A stretch of 64,000 bases of DNA from Rhizobium sp. Q54 (GCA_945947575.1 CAMEYM010000008.1:1-64000), one strand, 5' to 3'. Shown: positions 9,343 to 17,908, counted from the stretch's first letter. Notes: generated from the sequence alone by a model not told the origin. Translations and numbers: made by a program.

Positions 9343-9972
9343 ATGGTGAAGCATACGGACGTTGCTCGCAGCGCGAGCGTCCAGTTGGCAAGCCCGCAGC
9401 ATTTCGAATTGCCTGAGCTCGGCGGTATCTCGCGCGAGCAGGTCGAGGTGCACCTAAAGCTGTACGACGGCTACGTCGCCGCGCTCAACGGGCTGCGTAA
9501 GCTCGAGGCGGACCTTTCCCAAGACGTGGAGAAGAATGCGCTCGCCCTCGACGGCGCACACAGGCGTTGCGCCTTCGAGTTCAACGGCGCGCGCATGCAT
9601 GAGTTGTACTTCCGCCAGTGGGAGCACAAGGCTGCCGGGCTCGCGCCCGGCGGCATCCTCGGCACTGCGCTGACGCAGCAATACGGCAGCACTGCCGCAT
9701 GGGAAGAAGAGTTCCGCACGGTGGCGAAGACGCGTGGCATCGGCTGGACGGTGCTGCACTACGACCGCGAGCAGGACCTGTTTCTCAACGTGTGGGTCGA
9801 TGAGCACCACATCGGCCAGCATGCCGGCGTGCCGATCGTGCTGGCGATGGACATGTGGGAACACGCCTACATGGTCGACTACACGCCGGCCGAGAAGGCC
9901 GACTATGTCGACGCGTTCTTCCGCAACCTGAACTGGAGCGTGATGGAAGGGCGCTTCGCCAAGCTGCGGTAG
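9343..9972 (+). CDS. Fe/Mn-type superoxide dismutase (variant)
   Basis: This 209-residue protein has the iron/manganese superoxide dismutase fold. All four metal ligands can be placed: a His in VEVHLKLYDGYV, a His in MHELYFRQW, and the Asp and His of DMWEHAYMVDY. The Tyr of the substrate channel (DGYV) is kept. It departs from standard SodB: the His-His pair normally found four residues after the first ligand is Tyr-Asp, and the stretch before the last ligand pair is longer and acidic (NVWVDEHHIGQHAGVP). The ATG at 9343 follows GGAGG (9333-9337). Dismutase activity is inferred. Confidence 0.75.
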   Translation: MVKHTDVARSASVQLASPQHFELPELGGISREQVEVHLKLYDGYVAALNGLRKLEADLSQDVEKNALALDGAHRRCAFEFNGARMHELYFRQWEHKAAGLAPGGILGTALTQQYGSTAAWEEEFRTVAKTRGIGWTVLHYDREQDLFLNVWVDEHHIGQHAGVPIVLAMDMWEHAYMVDYTPAEKADYVDAFFRNLNWSVMEGRFAKLR

Positions 9973-9998
9973 CAGCGCGCTTCCAACCAAGGCGCGCG

Positions 9999-10514
9999 CT
10001 AGCGCGCGCGCCGCAGCAGGACGTAGCGGGCGCCGGCGCCGCCGTCGCGCGGCGCGGCGGGGGCGGAGGCGATGACGAGCGGCGCGAGTTCCGGCGCTTC
10101 GAGCCAGTGCGGCAGCGCGGTGCGCAGCACGCCGGCGCCGAACTGCGCGTAGGGATTGTCCGCCTCGCTGCGCTTGCCGCCCTTGCCGGTGATCACCAGG
10201 ACGCAGCGCGAGCCTTCGGCTACGCATTTCTTGAGGAAGCGCGTCAGTGTGGTGTGGGCGCGGTCTTGCGTCATGCCATGCAGATCGACGCGCGCCGCGA
10301 TGGCGATGCGGCCGCGACGGATGGCCTTGGCGTCGTGCGGATCGAGCGGGCCGGGTTGCGGCGCGCGCTTTGCTTCTTGCGCACGCGGCGGCGTGTCGGC
10401 CAGCAGATAGAAGCGCGTGTCAGCCTTCGTGGACGCGGGTGGGTCGGGCGGAATCTCGCCCATCGCCTGGCGCCACTCGCGCACCTCGTCCGCCGTCAGG
10501 CGACGCTTGCCCAC
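9999..10514 (-). CDS. Smr/MutS2-type domain protein
   Basis: This 171-residue protein has a charged, probably disordered N-terminal half and a C-terminal Smr domain. The domain begins with RVDLHGMTQDRAHTTLTRFL (near residues 75-94) and has the conserved VITGKGGKR and VLRTALPHWL segments. Smr domains nick or cleave nucleic acids, and in the DLHG motif the His and Asp are needed. The likely start is the GTG at 10514. It follows the Tim44-like gene after 18 bases. This pairing is common in alphaproteobacteria. Confidence 0.88.
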   Translation of the reverse strand: MGKRRLTADEVREWRQAMGEIPPDPPASTKADTRFYLLADTPPRAQEAKRAPQPGPLDPHDAKAIRRGRIAIAARVDLHGMTQDRAHTTLTRFLKKCVAEGSRCVLVITGKGGKRSEADNPYAQFGAGVLRTALPHWLEAPELAPLVIASAPAAPRDGGAGARYVLLRRAR

Positions 10515-10532
10515 CGGCGACTCCGACGTCCG

Positions 10533-11207
10533 CTAGGTGGGACTGTGCGTCTCCGCGAGCGCCCAGTTGGGATCGCCGGAGCGTACGTCGCGCACGAAAG
10601 TCCAGATGTCGGTGACTTCCTTCACGGGCGGGGCGCCCTCGAAGGCGTCGGGATCGGTCTTGGCCATGCGCACCACGTTGATGATGTCGCTGACGAACTT
10701 CACAGTGACCTCGGCGATGCGACCGGCCATGCGCGCGTCGGTAACGTCGGCGGAACGCACGCCGACGATGGTCGTCTCGAGCGTCTCGCCGCGCTGCTCG
10801 CGCTCGGTGATGGCGCGCGAGAAGTTCTCCAGCACGTCGCGGGTCAGCAGACGCTTGAGCGTGTCGCGGTCGCCCTTGGCGAACGCGGTGACCACCATCT
10901 CGTAGGCGGCCTTGGCGCCGGTGACGAACTCCTGGACATCGAAGGCCGGGTCCTGCATGCGGATCTCGGCGACCCCAGCGGCGGCCAACGCCTCGTCATC
11001 GGATGTCTCGGTCTTCTTGCTGACGGCCCGCGCGGGCGGGCCCGGACGGCCTACACGGCCCGGCAGGGAGACGACGTTGTCGTCGCCGCTCGGGCGGCGG
11101 AACATGCTCGAGCCCGAATCGTCCGGGCGCCGGCCCAGCACGCGTCCCAAACGATAGAGAACGAAGCCGGCCAACAGGGCCAACAGGATGATGTCAAAAT
11201 ACTGCAC
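10533..11207 (-). CDS. Tim44-like domain membrane-anchored protein
   Basis: This 224-residue protein has one N-terminal membrane anchor (YFDIILLALLAGFVLYRLG), a low-complexity linker of about 60 residues, and a Tim44-like domain. That domain includes DVQEFVTGAKAAYEMVVTAF and ends in the DIWTFVRDVRSGDPNWALAE signature. It is a bacterial relative of mitochondrial Tim44, possibly tied to membrane protein handling. Its position facing secB fits a protein-export theme, but no direct role is shown. The start is a GTG at 11207, which places the anchor at the extreme N-terminus. Confidence 0.88.
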   Translation of the reverse strand: MQYFDIILLALLAGFVLYRLGRVLGRRPDDSGSSMFRRPSGDDNVVSLPGRVGRPGPPARAVSKKTETSDDEALAAAGVAEIRMQDPAFDVQEFVTGAKAAYEMVVTAFAKGDRDTLKRLLTRDVLENFSRAITEREQRGETLETTIVGVRSADVTDARMAGRIAEVTVKFVSDIINVVRMAKTDPDAFEGAPPVKEVTDIWTFVRDVRSGDPNWALAETHSPT

Positions 11208-11500
11208 AGCTTGTTGTTCCACACTCCGACACGCCGGCCGGCCGCCTGTTGGCGCCGGTCGCCGCACATGCACGGGGCGGACCTTTGTTAACAGACTAAC
11301 GGCCCCCGGCACACCGGTCCAGGGCGGGGGCCCTACGAATGCGCGGAATCCAAGGGCTCTCGGGGTGCGCGACACCTGACCTAGTGCCCAGGCCGCTCCT
11401 TGACACCAGGGAGGGCGCGAACGATGGTGCGCACGCGTCGCGTCGCGCCGAAGGCGCGCACCCAAGGCGAGACGGCGCGCAGAGGGGGCGAGACCCGAAC

Positions 11501-12046
11501 ATGGCGGAAACCGAGGCGAAGACCGACGGCGCAGCAGGCGAGGCCCAGACCGGCCCGCGCGTCGCCGTGCGCGTGCAGTACATCAAGGACCTGTCGTTCG
11601 AGAATCCGGGCGCGCCGCGCGCGCTGGCCGATGGCGCCACCGCCCCGCAGATCCAGGTGAACGTCGACGTCGAGGCGCGGCCGATGGGCAAGGACCACTA
11701 CGAAGTGGCCCTGCACGTCAACGCCACGGCGGCGCGCAACGACGCCAACGTCTTCGTCATCGAGCTCGTCTATGCCGGCCTGTTCGCGCTGGAGAACATC
11801 CCGCGCGACAAGCTGGAGACCGTCTGCCTGGTCGAATGCCCGCGCCTCTTGTTCCCGTTCGCCCGCCGCATCGTCGCCGACACGACGCGCGAAGGCGGCT
11901 TCCCGCCGCTGCTGCTTGATCCGATCGACTTCGGACGGCTGCTGCAGCGCCATCGCGGCGCGGTACCCACGGCTCCCGCAGCGACGGCGACTCCCGCGCA
12001 AGCGGCGCCGGCAGCCAAGGGCGCGGCGCCGAAGCGCGGGCGGTAG
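11501..12046 (+). CDS. secB: Protein-export chaperone SecB
   Basis: This 181-residue protein is the SecB export chaperone, which holds preproteins unfolded and passes them to SecA. The family core is clear: VQYIKDLSFENPGAPRAL at the front, the FVIELVYAGLFAL strand in the middle, and the FPFARRIVAD..REGGFPPLLLDPIDF helix-loop region. The C-terminus is an Ala/Pro/Lys-rich tail ending in basic residues. The ATG at 11501 gives the family N-terminus. It is divergent from the Tim44-like gene with a 293-bp gap in which no further gene was seen. Confidence 0.95.
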   Translation: MAETEAKTDGAAGEAQTGPRVAVRVQYIKDLSFENPGAPRALADGATAPQIQVNVDVEARPMGKDHYEVALHVNATAARNDANVFVIELVYAGLFALENIPRDKLETVCLVECPRLLFPFARRIVADTTREGGFPPLLLDPIDFGRLLQRHRGAVPTAPAATATPAQAAPAAKGAAPKRGR

Positions 12047-12072
12047 TTACAGCTCGTCCTGCGTTGTTGCCA

Positions 12073-12738
12073 CTAGGCGGCCAGCCAGATTGGTTCTTTG
12101 ATCTTCGCTAAGAACGCGGCGTGAGCGGCGAGCTCTTCGGGGCTGGCGGCGTGCGGGCGCGCCGGGCGTAGCTCGCGCTGGATGACCACGGTCGTCGTGG
12201 TCGCCGCGACCGCTAGGGCGAGGTCCGGTTGGCGGCCGCCGCTCAGCTCCAGGTAGACCTCGGCGAGCAGCTGCGCGTCGAGCAAGGCGCCGTGCTTGGT
12301 GCGCGCGGACTTGTCGATGCCGAAGCGTTCGCACAAGGCGTCGAGGTTGGCGGGCGCGCCCGGGAAGCGCCGGCGCGCCAGGCGGACGGTGTCGATGACG
12401 TCCGCAGCAACGGGCGGACGATCGATGCGCGCCAACTCAGAGTTGATGAAACCGATATCGAACTCGGCGTTGTGGGCGATGACGCGCGCACCGTCGATGA
12501 AGTCGAGGAACTCCTGGGCGACGTCCGCAAACAGCGCCTTGTCCTTCAGGAATTCGTCCGTCAGGCCATGCACGGCCTGCGCCGCCACCGGCACGAACCG
12601 CTGGGGGTTCAGGTACTTGTGGAACTCGCGGCCGCTCGGGATGGTGTTGACCAGTTCGACGCAGCCGATCTCGACGACGCGATGGCCGCTGCCCGGATCG
12701 AGTCCGGTGGTTTCGGTGTCGAGGACGATTTCGCGCAA
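12073..12738 (-). CDS. dnaQ: DNA polymerase III epsilon subunit (proofreading exonuclease)
   Basis: This 221-residue protein is the 3'-5' proofreading exonuclease of the replicative polymerase. The three Exo motifs of the DEDDh family are present: IVLDTETTGLDP at the start (first Asp and Glu), HNAEFDIGFIN near residue 95 (Asp), and the closing HGALLDAQLL with the catalytic His and Asp. The C-terminal tail for binding the alpha subunit is retained. The start is a TTG at 12738, giving MREIVLDTE. It follows coaE after 4 bases. Confidence 0.95.
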   Translation of the reverse strand: MREIVLDTETTGLDPGSGHRVVEIGCVELVNTIPSGREFHKYLNPQRFVPVAAQAVHGLTDEFLKDKALFADVAQEFLDFIDGARVIAHNAEFDIGFINSELARIDRPPVAADVIDTVRLARRRFPGAPANLDALCERFGIDKSARTKHGALLDAQLLAEVYLELSGGRQPDLALAVAATTTTVVIQRELRPARPHAASPEELAAHAAFLAKIKEPIWLAA

Positions 12739-12742
12739 GAAA

Positions 12743-13333
12743 TTACTCCGGCAGCAGAATACCGATCACGCGGCGAATCGCGCGTGTCATTTTCGCTTTG
12801 CCGGCGCCCGTGTCTATGACGAACGTCGCACGGCGGCGTTTTTCCCGATCCGGCATCTGGCGCGCACGCATCGCACGAAAGCGCCGCGCGGTCATGCCGG
12901 GGCGCGTCATCACGCGCGCTCTCTGCACCGCGGCGGGTGCGCTGACGACGACCGTCGCGTCGGCGCGCTTCTCGCCACCGGTTTCGAACAGCAGCGGAAT
13001 GTCGAGCACGGCGAGGCGTGCGCCGGATTGCTTGGCCGCAGCGAGGAACCGCTTCTCCGCGCGGCGCACGCGCTTGTGCAGGATGCCTTCCAGGCGTTCA
13101 AGGACGGCCGCGTCGTCGAACACCAGGTCGGCCAGAACCTTGCGATCGACGGCGCCGTCGCGCACGGCCACAGGAAACGCGCGGCGCACGGCGGCGATTG
13201 TGCGGGCGTCGCTGGTGAGAAGATCGCGCACGGTCGCGTCGGCGTCGAAGACCGGATAGCCCAGCCGGGCGAAGACCTTGGCGGCCGTCGTCTTGCCCAT
13301 GCCCACCGAGCCGGTGATGGCGAGCACGATCAA
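12743..13333 (-). CDS. coaE: Dephospho-CoA kinase
   Basis: This 196-residue P-loop kinase makes coenzyme A from dephospho-CoA and ATP. The Walker A region is ITGSVGMGKTTAA near the N-terminus, with FDADATV (substrate-binding Asp) next, and the DIPLLFETGGEKRAD region is typical. The start is the TTG at 13333. Its last two bases overlap the aroE TGA (TTGA), an arrangement identical to the GNAT-hisA pair. The order maf-aroE-coaE-dnaQ is the usual alphaproteobacterial cluster. Confidence 0.94.
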   Translation of the reverse strand: MIVLAITGSVGMGKTTAAKVFARLGYPVFDADATVRDLLTSDARTIAAVRRAFPVAVRDGAVDRKVLADLVFDDAAVLERLEGILHKRVRRAEKRFLAAAKQSGARLAVLDIPLLFETGGEKRADATVVVSAPAAVQRARVMTRPGMTARRFRAMRARQMPDREKRRRATFVIDTGAGKAKMTRAIRRVIGILLPE

Positions 13334-14172
13334 AGGCCGGCCAGCACGAAGTCGCGCAGCGCCTTGTCCACCACCGGCTCCACGCCGAACCAGGCGGTGA
13401 ATCCGGCGCGCGCCTGGTGCAGCAGCATGCCGATGCCGTCCACGGTCGGATTGCCGCGCGCACGGGCGCGCAGCAAGAGGTCGGTTTCGAGAGGGTTGTA
13501 GACGATGTCGGCGACGATGGCGTCGCCGGGCAACGGCCCGAGCTCGATCTCGAGGCGCGGCTGGCCCTTCATGCCGAGGGTGGTTGCGTTGACGAGCAGG
13601 CCCGCGTCTTCCAGGGCGTCGTCGCACGATTCCCAATCGACGGCGCGCGCGCGCTTGCCGAGGGACGCGGCCAGCGCCTTGGCGCGTTCCGGCGTGCGGT
13701 TGACGATGCGGACCTCGTCGGCACCTTCGCTATGCAGAGTCCACGCGATCGCCTTGGCGGCGCCGCCGGCGCCGAGGATGGCCACACGCTTGCCGCGCAC
13801 GCTCCAGCCGGGGATGAAATCGCGCAGGTTGGCGAGGAACCCCTGCCCGTCCGTGTTGCTGCCGAGCAGAGCGCCGTTCTTCTGCACGACGACAGTGTTG
13901 ACCGCGCCGAGGGCACGCGCTTCGGCCGTCGCGTCGTCCACGGTCCCCAGTGCTGCTTCCTTGTGCGGCACCGTGACGTTGGCGCCGGCAAATCCCAGCG
14001 CGGGGAGCGCGCGCAAAGCGGCGGCGAACTTGTCCGGCGATACCGACATCGGGATGTAGGTCGCATCGAGCTGGTGACGCTCGATCCAGAAGCCGTGCAA
14101 GCGCGGCGACAAGGAGTGCGACACCGGCCAGCCCATGACGCCCGCGATGCGTGCTTTGCCAGAAAGGATCAT
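13330..14172 (-). CDS. aroE: Shikimate dehydrogenase
   Basis: This 280-residue enzyme reduces 3-dehydroshikimate with NADPH in aromatic amino acid synthesis. The substrate site is shown by GWPVSHSLSPRLHGFW at the front (Ser-x-Ser) and NVTVPHKEAAL with the catalytic Lys. The NADP Rossmann loop is ILGAGGAAKAIAW, followed by the NRTPERA basic motif that selects NADP. It overlaps maf (ATGA) and coaE (TTGA), so the cluster is one transcript. The length is normal. Confidence 0.96.
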   Translation of the reverse strand: MILSGKARIAGVMGWPVSHSLSPRLHGFWIERHQLDATYIPMSVSPDKFAAALRALPALGFAGANVTVPHKEAALGTVDDATAEARALGAVNTVVVQKNGALLGSNTDGQGFLANLRDFIPGWSVRGKRVAILGAGGAAKAIAWTLHSEGADEVRIVNRTPERAKALAASLGKRARAVDWESCDDALEDAGLLVNATTLGMKGQPRLEIELGPLPGDAIVADIVYNPLETDLLLRARARGNPTVDGIGMLLHQARAGFTAWFGVEPVVDKALRDFVLAGL

Positions 14173-14762
14173 TCCGGAATCACTCCCTGGGCACGCAGAT
14201 AGCCGAGCAAAGGCAACAGCGGCAGCCCGAGGATGGAGAAATAGTCTCCCTGCACGGCTTCGAACAGGGACGCGCCGAGACCCTCGAGATGATAGGCGCC
14301 GGGACTACCCAGAACTTCTTCGCCGACCATTCCCACGTAGCGTTCGATCGCCGCGCCACTGAGAGGCCGCATGGTGAGCTCCGCGACCTCAGCATGCTGC
14401 CAGACCGGTTTGCCGCCGCGCGCCACCGTAACCGAGGTGAGCAGCTGGTGGGTGCGGCCACTGAGCTGGGCGAGTTGTTGGCGCGCGGCCGCTCGGTTGC
14501 CCGGTTTGCCCAGCAACGTCGCGCCGAGGGCGAGCACCTGATCGGAGCCGATGATCCAGGCACTCGGGTATTGCACCGATATCGCGACCGCCTTGGCGGT
14601 TCCTATGATGCTTGCAGCTTCGGCGCCGTCCGTGGTTCTCGCCCGGAGCGCCGGCTCATCGACGGTGGGCACTTCGACCGCGAAGTCCACCCCCGTGGCG
14701 CGCAACAGACGAGCCCGCGTGGGGCTGCCGCTGGCCAGAATCAGGCGTGCGTCATCCGCCAA
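14169..14762 (-). CDS. maf: Maf-family nucleotide pyrophosphatase
   Basis: This protein of about 197 residues is a Maf/YceF-type nucleoside triphosphate pyrophosphatase, proposed to remove non-canonical nucleotides. The ILASGSPTRARLLRATG stretch binds the triphosphate, and the central IIGSDQVLALG holds the catalytic Asp. The ending YHLEGLGASLFEAVQGDYFSI-like block is conserved. I chose a TTG at 14762 because it places the conserved strand six residues in. An ATG at 14828 or 14873 would add residues not typical of the family and would run into the presumed origin. The start is therefore uncertain. Confidence 0.85.
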   Translation of the reverse strand: MADDARLILASGSPTRARLLRATGVDFAVEVPTVDEPALRARTTDGAEAASIIGTAKAVAISVQYPSAWIIGSDQVLALGATLLGKPGNRAAARQQLAQLSGRTHQLLTSVTVARGGKPVWQHAEVAELTMRPLSGAAIERYVGMVGEEVLGSPGAYHLEGLGASLFEAVQGDYFSILGLPLLPLLGYLRAQGVIPE

Positions 14763-15091
14763 GGGATTGTGGCGCGCGGACTTATGCAGGTTATCTTCGG
14801 GATAACCTGGGTGCTTGTCCGCTACCATGGCGCGGACGTGCACGATCCCGGATTCATCCGGGTGTCTTCGCACAAGGGGATCAATCTATCCACGCCCTCT
14901 GCAGAGTGGGGACAACCTCTGCTATGGGAGACAACCTGCGGCAAGCGTCCGCTCGTGCGCGTGCTTGAGGCCTGTGCATCGAATGCAACTTTTTTATAGC
15001 CCCCGCTTTACGGTCCTCCAACCACCACTACTACCTTCTTTAAAGTATCTATGAATCTTAGAGGGGCCGAGCACTTCGCGGAAATCAGCGC
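14763..15091. other. Presumed chromosomal replication origin region
   Basis: This 329-bp gap between divergent maf and hemE is the place where alphaproteobacterial chromosomes such as Caulobacter have their origin. It holds a 9-bp inverted repeat CAGGTTATC/GATAACCTG (14788-14810). DnaA-box-like 9-mers with 7 of 9 matches to TTATCCACA lie at 14797-14805 (minus), 14886-14894 (plus) and 14907-14915 (minus). An AT-richer stretch runs from 14985 to 15060. Genes to the left run on the minus strand and to the right mostly on the plus strand, as expected for replication leaving this point. No perfect DnaA box is present. Confidence 0.6.
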
Positions 15092-16126
15092 GTGACGCAC
15101 AAGACGTTGCTGCGTGTGCTGGCAGGAGAGAGCCTGTCGCCTGCACCGATCTGGTTGATGCGACAGGCAGGGCGATATCTGCCGGAGTATCGGGCGGTGC
15201 GAGCCAAGGCAGGCTCGTTCCTGGATCTTTGTTACAACCCGGAGCTCGCCGTCGAAGTGACGATGCAGCCGATCCGTAGGTTCGGCTTCGATGCGTCGAT
15301 CATCTTTTCTGACATCCTGGTGATCCCGCACGCGCTCGGCATGCACCTCGAGTATCGCGAGGGCGAAGGGCCGGTGCTGACGCCGGTGCGAACCGCGAAC
15401 GACGTCGCCAAGCTGCGAATCGAACGGCTGGAGGAGCACCTGGCGCCAGTCTATGCGGCGATCCGGGGCCTGGCGGCAGCTTTGCCGCGTGAGACGACAT
15501 TGATTGGCTTTGCCGGCGCACCGTGGACGGTGGCGGCCTACATGGTCGAGGGCCAAGGGGGCACCGACCATGCGACCCTGATCCGCTGGGCATGGCGCGA
15601 TCCGCAAGGCTTTGCCGCCCTGATCGGTCTGCTGGTTGACGCAACCGCGCGGCATCTGATTGCCCAGATCCGCGCCGGGGCAGAAGTCGTACAACTCTTC
15701 GAAAGCTGGGCGAGCGCGGCCCCGGAAGCCCTGTTCCAGCGTTGGTGCGTCGAGCCGGTCGCCGAAATCGTACGGCGCGTGCGAGCCGCGGCCCCCGACG
15801 TGCCGATCATCGGGTTTCCGCGCGGCACGGGCGGCGTCCTCGGGCGCTACGCCAGCGAGACGGGGGTAAACGCGGTGGGGGTGGACCAGAGCATGTCGAT
15901 GGCAGTGGCACGCAGCCAGATGCCCAAGGGCACCGCGCTGCAGGGCAACCTGGATCCCCTGGTGCTGGTGCAAGGCGGCGCGGCGCTCGATGACGAGGTG
16001 CGCCGTATTGTCGATGCCATGGCCGGTGCCCCCCATGTCTTCAATCTGGGCCACGGTATTCGTCAGGACACGCCGGCCGAGCACGTTGCCCAACTGCTCG
16101 AGCGGGTGCGCTCATATCGGCCATGA
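15092..16126 (+). CDS. hemE: Uroporphyrinogen decarboxylase
   Basis: This 344-residue enzyme converts uroporphyrinogen III to coproporphyrinogen III in haem synthesis. The N-terminal PIWLMRQAGRYLPEYR signature (with the substrate-binding Arg residues) and the catalytic Asp in FSDILVIPHALGM are clear. The central GFAGAPWTVAAYMVEG and the C-terminal FNLGHGI are also family marks. The start is a GTG at 15092 with a weak ribosome site. hemH overlaps its stop by 4 bases, so the two are translated together. It lies directly beside the presumed origin. Confidence 0.96.
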   Translation: MTHKTLLRVLAGESLSPAPIWLMRQAGRYLPEYRAVRAKAGSFLDLCYNPELAVEVTMQPIRRFGFDASIIFSDILVIPHALGMHLEYREGEGPVLTPVRTANDVAKLRIERLEEHLAPVYAAIRGLAAALPRETTLIGFAGAPWTVAAYMVEGQGGTDHATLIRWAWRDPQGFAALIGLLVDATARHLIAQIRAGAEVVQLFESWASAAPEALFQRWCVEPVAEIVRRVRAAAPDVPIIGFPRGTGGVLGRYASETGVNAVGVDQSMSMAVARSQMPKGTALQGNLDPLVLVQGGAALDDEVRRIVDAMAGAPHVFNLGHGIRQDTPAEHVAQLLERVRSYRP

Positions 16127-17169
16127 ACGCGCCGCGCGTCGCCGTCGTGCTGTTCAACCTGGGCGGTCCTGATCGCCCGGAAGCCGTGCTGCCGTTCCTG
16201 CGCAACCTGTTCCGCGACCCCGCCATCCTGCGCGTACCGGGCCCGGTCCGCGTGCTGCTGGCCGAGTGGATCGCGCGCCGGCGGGCGCCGGTGGCCCAGG
16301 AAATCTACGGCAAGATCGGCGGCCGTTCGCCGATCCGCGAAGAAACCGAAGCGCAGGGCCGCGCCCTGGAAACCGCGCTGGCCGCCAAGGGCATCACGGC
16401 GCGGGCGTTTGTGGCCATGCGCTATTGGCATCCGCGCGCCAGCGAAACGGCCGCGGCGGTGCGCGAGTTCGCTCCCGATCGCATCGTGCTACTGCCCCTC
16501 TATCCGCAGTTCTCGACGACGACGACGGCGTCGTCCCTGGCCGAATGGCAGCGCGTCCCTCCCAGCGCCCGCACCTCGGTGGTCGGCTGCTACAGCGCCG
16601 AGACGTGGTTCGTGCGCGCCTATGCCGACGTGATCCGGCCGGTTTGGGAGCAGGCGCGCCAGCACGGCAACGCACGCGTGCTGTTTTCCGCGCATGGGTT
16701 GCCGAAGCGCATTGCCGACTCCGGTGATCCGTATCCCCTCCACACCCAGCAGACCGCGCAGGCAGTGGCCGCGGAGCTCGGACTAGCCGCTGCGCAGTGG
16801 CGGCTGTGCTACCAGAGCCGCGTAGGGCGCTTGGCCTGGATCGGGCCGTCCACCGAGGACGAGATTCGCCAGGCTGGAGCCGATCGTGCGCCGCTGGTAG
16901 TGGCGCCGATTTCGTTCGTGTCGGAGCATTCGGAGACGCTGGTGGAGCTCGACATCGAGCTGCGCGAGACGGCCCACAAGGCGGGGGTACCGGTGTACCT
17001 GCGGGCGCCGGCGGTTGGCGTGCAGCCCGGATTCATCGAAGGATTGGCTACCATGGTGCAGCGTTCGTTGAGCGGCGCACTAGGTGCGTGCCCGTTGCAC
17101 GCGGGACGGCGCTGCCCGCGCGGCTTGTGCGTTGCGGCGAACGTGCGTGGCCTCAAGGTGCGGGCATGA
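16123..17169 (+). CDS. hemH: Ferrochelatase
   Basis: This 348-residue enzyme inserts ferrous iron into protoporphyrin IX. The N-terminal VAVVLFNLGGPD and the catalytic region FSAHGLPKRIADSGDPY, with the metal-binding His, are present, as are the SRVGRLAWIGPSTED segment and the EHSETLVELDIE motif with the second acidic group. The C-terminus has several Cys residues (ACPLHAGRRCPRGLC), as in some bacterial ferrochelatases, but an iron-sulfur cluster is not established. It is encoded directly after hemE, then hemJ. Confidence 0.95.
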   Translation: MNAPRVAVVLFNLGGPDRPEAVLPFLRNLFRDPAILRVPGPVRVLLAEWIARRRAPVAQEIYGKIGGRSPIREETEAQGRALETALAAKGITARAFVAMRYWHPRASETAAAVREFAPDRIVLLPLYPQFSTTTTASSLAEWQRVPPSARTSVVGCYSAETWFVRAYADVIRPVWEQARQHGNARVLFSAHGLPKRIADSGDPYPLHTQQTAQAVAAELGLAAAQWRLCYQSRVGRLAWIGPSTEDEIRQAGADRAPLVVAPISFVSEHSETLVELDIELRETAHKAGVPVYLRAPAVGVQPGFIEGLATMVQRSLSGALGACPLHAGRRCPRGLCVAANVRGLKVRA

Positions 17170-17179
17170 GTGCCGAAGC

Positions 17180-17632
17180 ATGAGCACACTCGCGGAATAT
17201 CCGTGGCGCCAGATCATCACGGCGCTGCACGTCATCTCGGTGATCGCGTGGATGGCCGGGATGTTCTATCTGCCGCGGCTGTTCGTTTATCACGCCGACT
17301 CTGCCGTGGGCTCGGAGAAGTCCGAGACGTTCAAGGTGATGGAGCGGCGCCTGCTGCGCGCCATCGTCAATCCGGCGATGATCGCAACTTGGCTGTTCGG
17401 TCTGCTGCTGGTGTTCACACCAGGGGTTGTGGACTGGAGCCAGGTCTGGCCCTGGGTGAAGGCCGCGTCGGTGATCGCCATGAGCGCTCTGCACGGCAAC
17501 CTGTCGCGCTGGCGCAGGGACTTCGAAGCCGACCGCAATACGCGGCCGGCGCGCTTCTACCGCATGATCAACGAAGTGCCGACGGTGCTGGTGATCGTCA
17601 TCGTCATCATGGTGATTGTGAAGCCGTTCTAG
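17180..17632 (+). CDS. hemJ: Protoporphyrinogen IX oxidase HemJ
   Basis: This 150-residue membrane protein is HemJ, which oxidises protoporphyrinogen IX to protoporphyrin IX. It has four hydrophobic segments. The conserved His lies in ITALHVISVIAWMAGMFYLPRL, and another conserved group is in ALHGNLSRWRRDF. The C-terminus ends IVIVIMVIVKPF. The step comes just before ferrochelatase, so hemE-hemH-hemJ is a coherent unit. The ATG at 17180 is chosen because an earlier start would overlap hemH by about 90 bases. Confidence 0.92.
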   Translation: MSTLAEYPWRQIITALHVISVIAWMAGMFYLPRLFVYHADSAVGSEKSETFKVMERRLLRAIVNPAMIATWLFGLLLVFTPGVVDWSQVWPWVKAASVIAMSALHGNLSRWRRDFEADRNTRPARFYRMINEVPTVLVIVIVIMVIVKPF

Positions 17633-17699
17633 GCTCGTGCCAGCGCGCCGCGCCGGGTCGGGGCGAGGTCACAACTCTGCGTCCCTCCCTTCCCCGGGT

Positions 17700-17728
17700 T
17701 TGACTTAGGCGAAATCTTCGCCTTAACT
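17700..17728 (+). promoter_or_regulatory. Candidate rho promoter with overlapping inverted repeat
   Basis: TTGACT (17700-17705), a 17-base spacer and TTAACT (17723-17728) form a plausible sigma-70 promoter 180 bases before rho. The spacer contains an inverted repeat AGGCGAA-ATC-TTCGCCT (17707-17723) that overlaps the -10 element, as an operator would. The remaining leader is C-rich and about 180 bases long, which would suit Rho feeding back on its own leader. In 17633-17908 I see no gene. Confidence 0.45.
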
Positions 17729-17908
17729 GTCCCGGTCAGCACCGCGGGCGCACACCGCCCGCCTCTTCCCGACAAGTCCAGTCCTGCTCGGTGCCCCTCG
17801 CGGCACTCGACCCCTAGCAAGACCCGAGCGCTGGACGGCGACTGATTCACCTCACTTTTCCTTCCCCACCGAGCACTGTCCCCAGGCTCATCAGACCCGA
17901 AACCGGCC

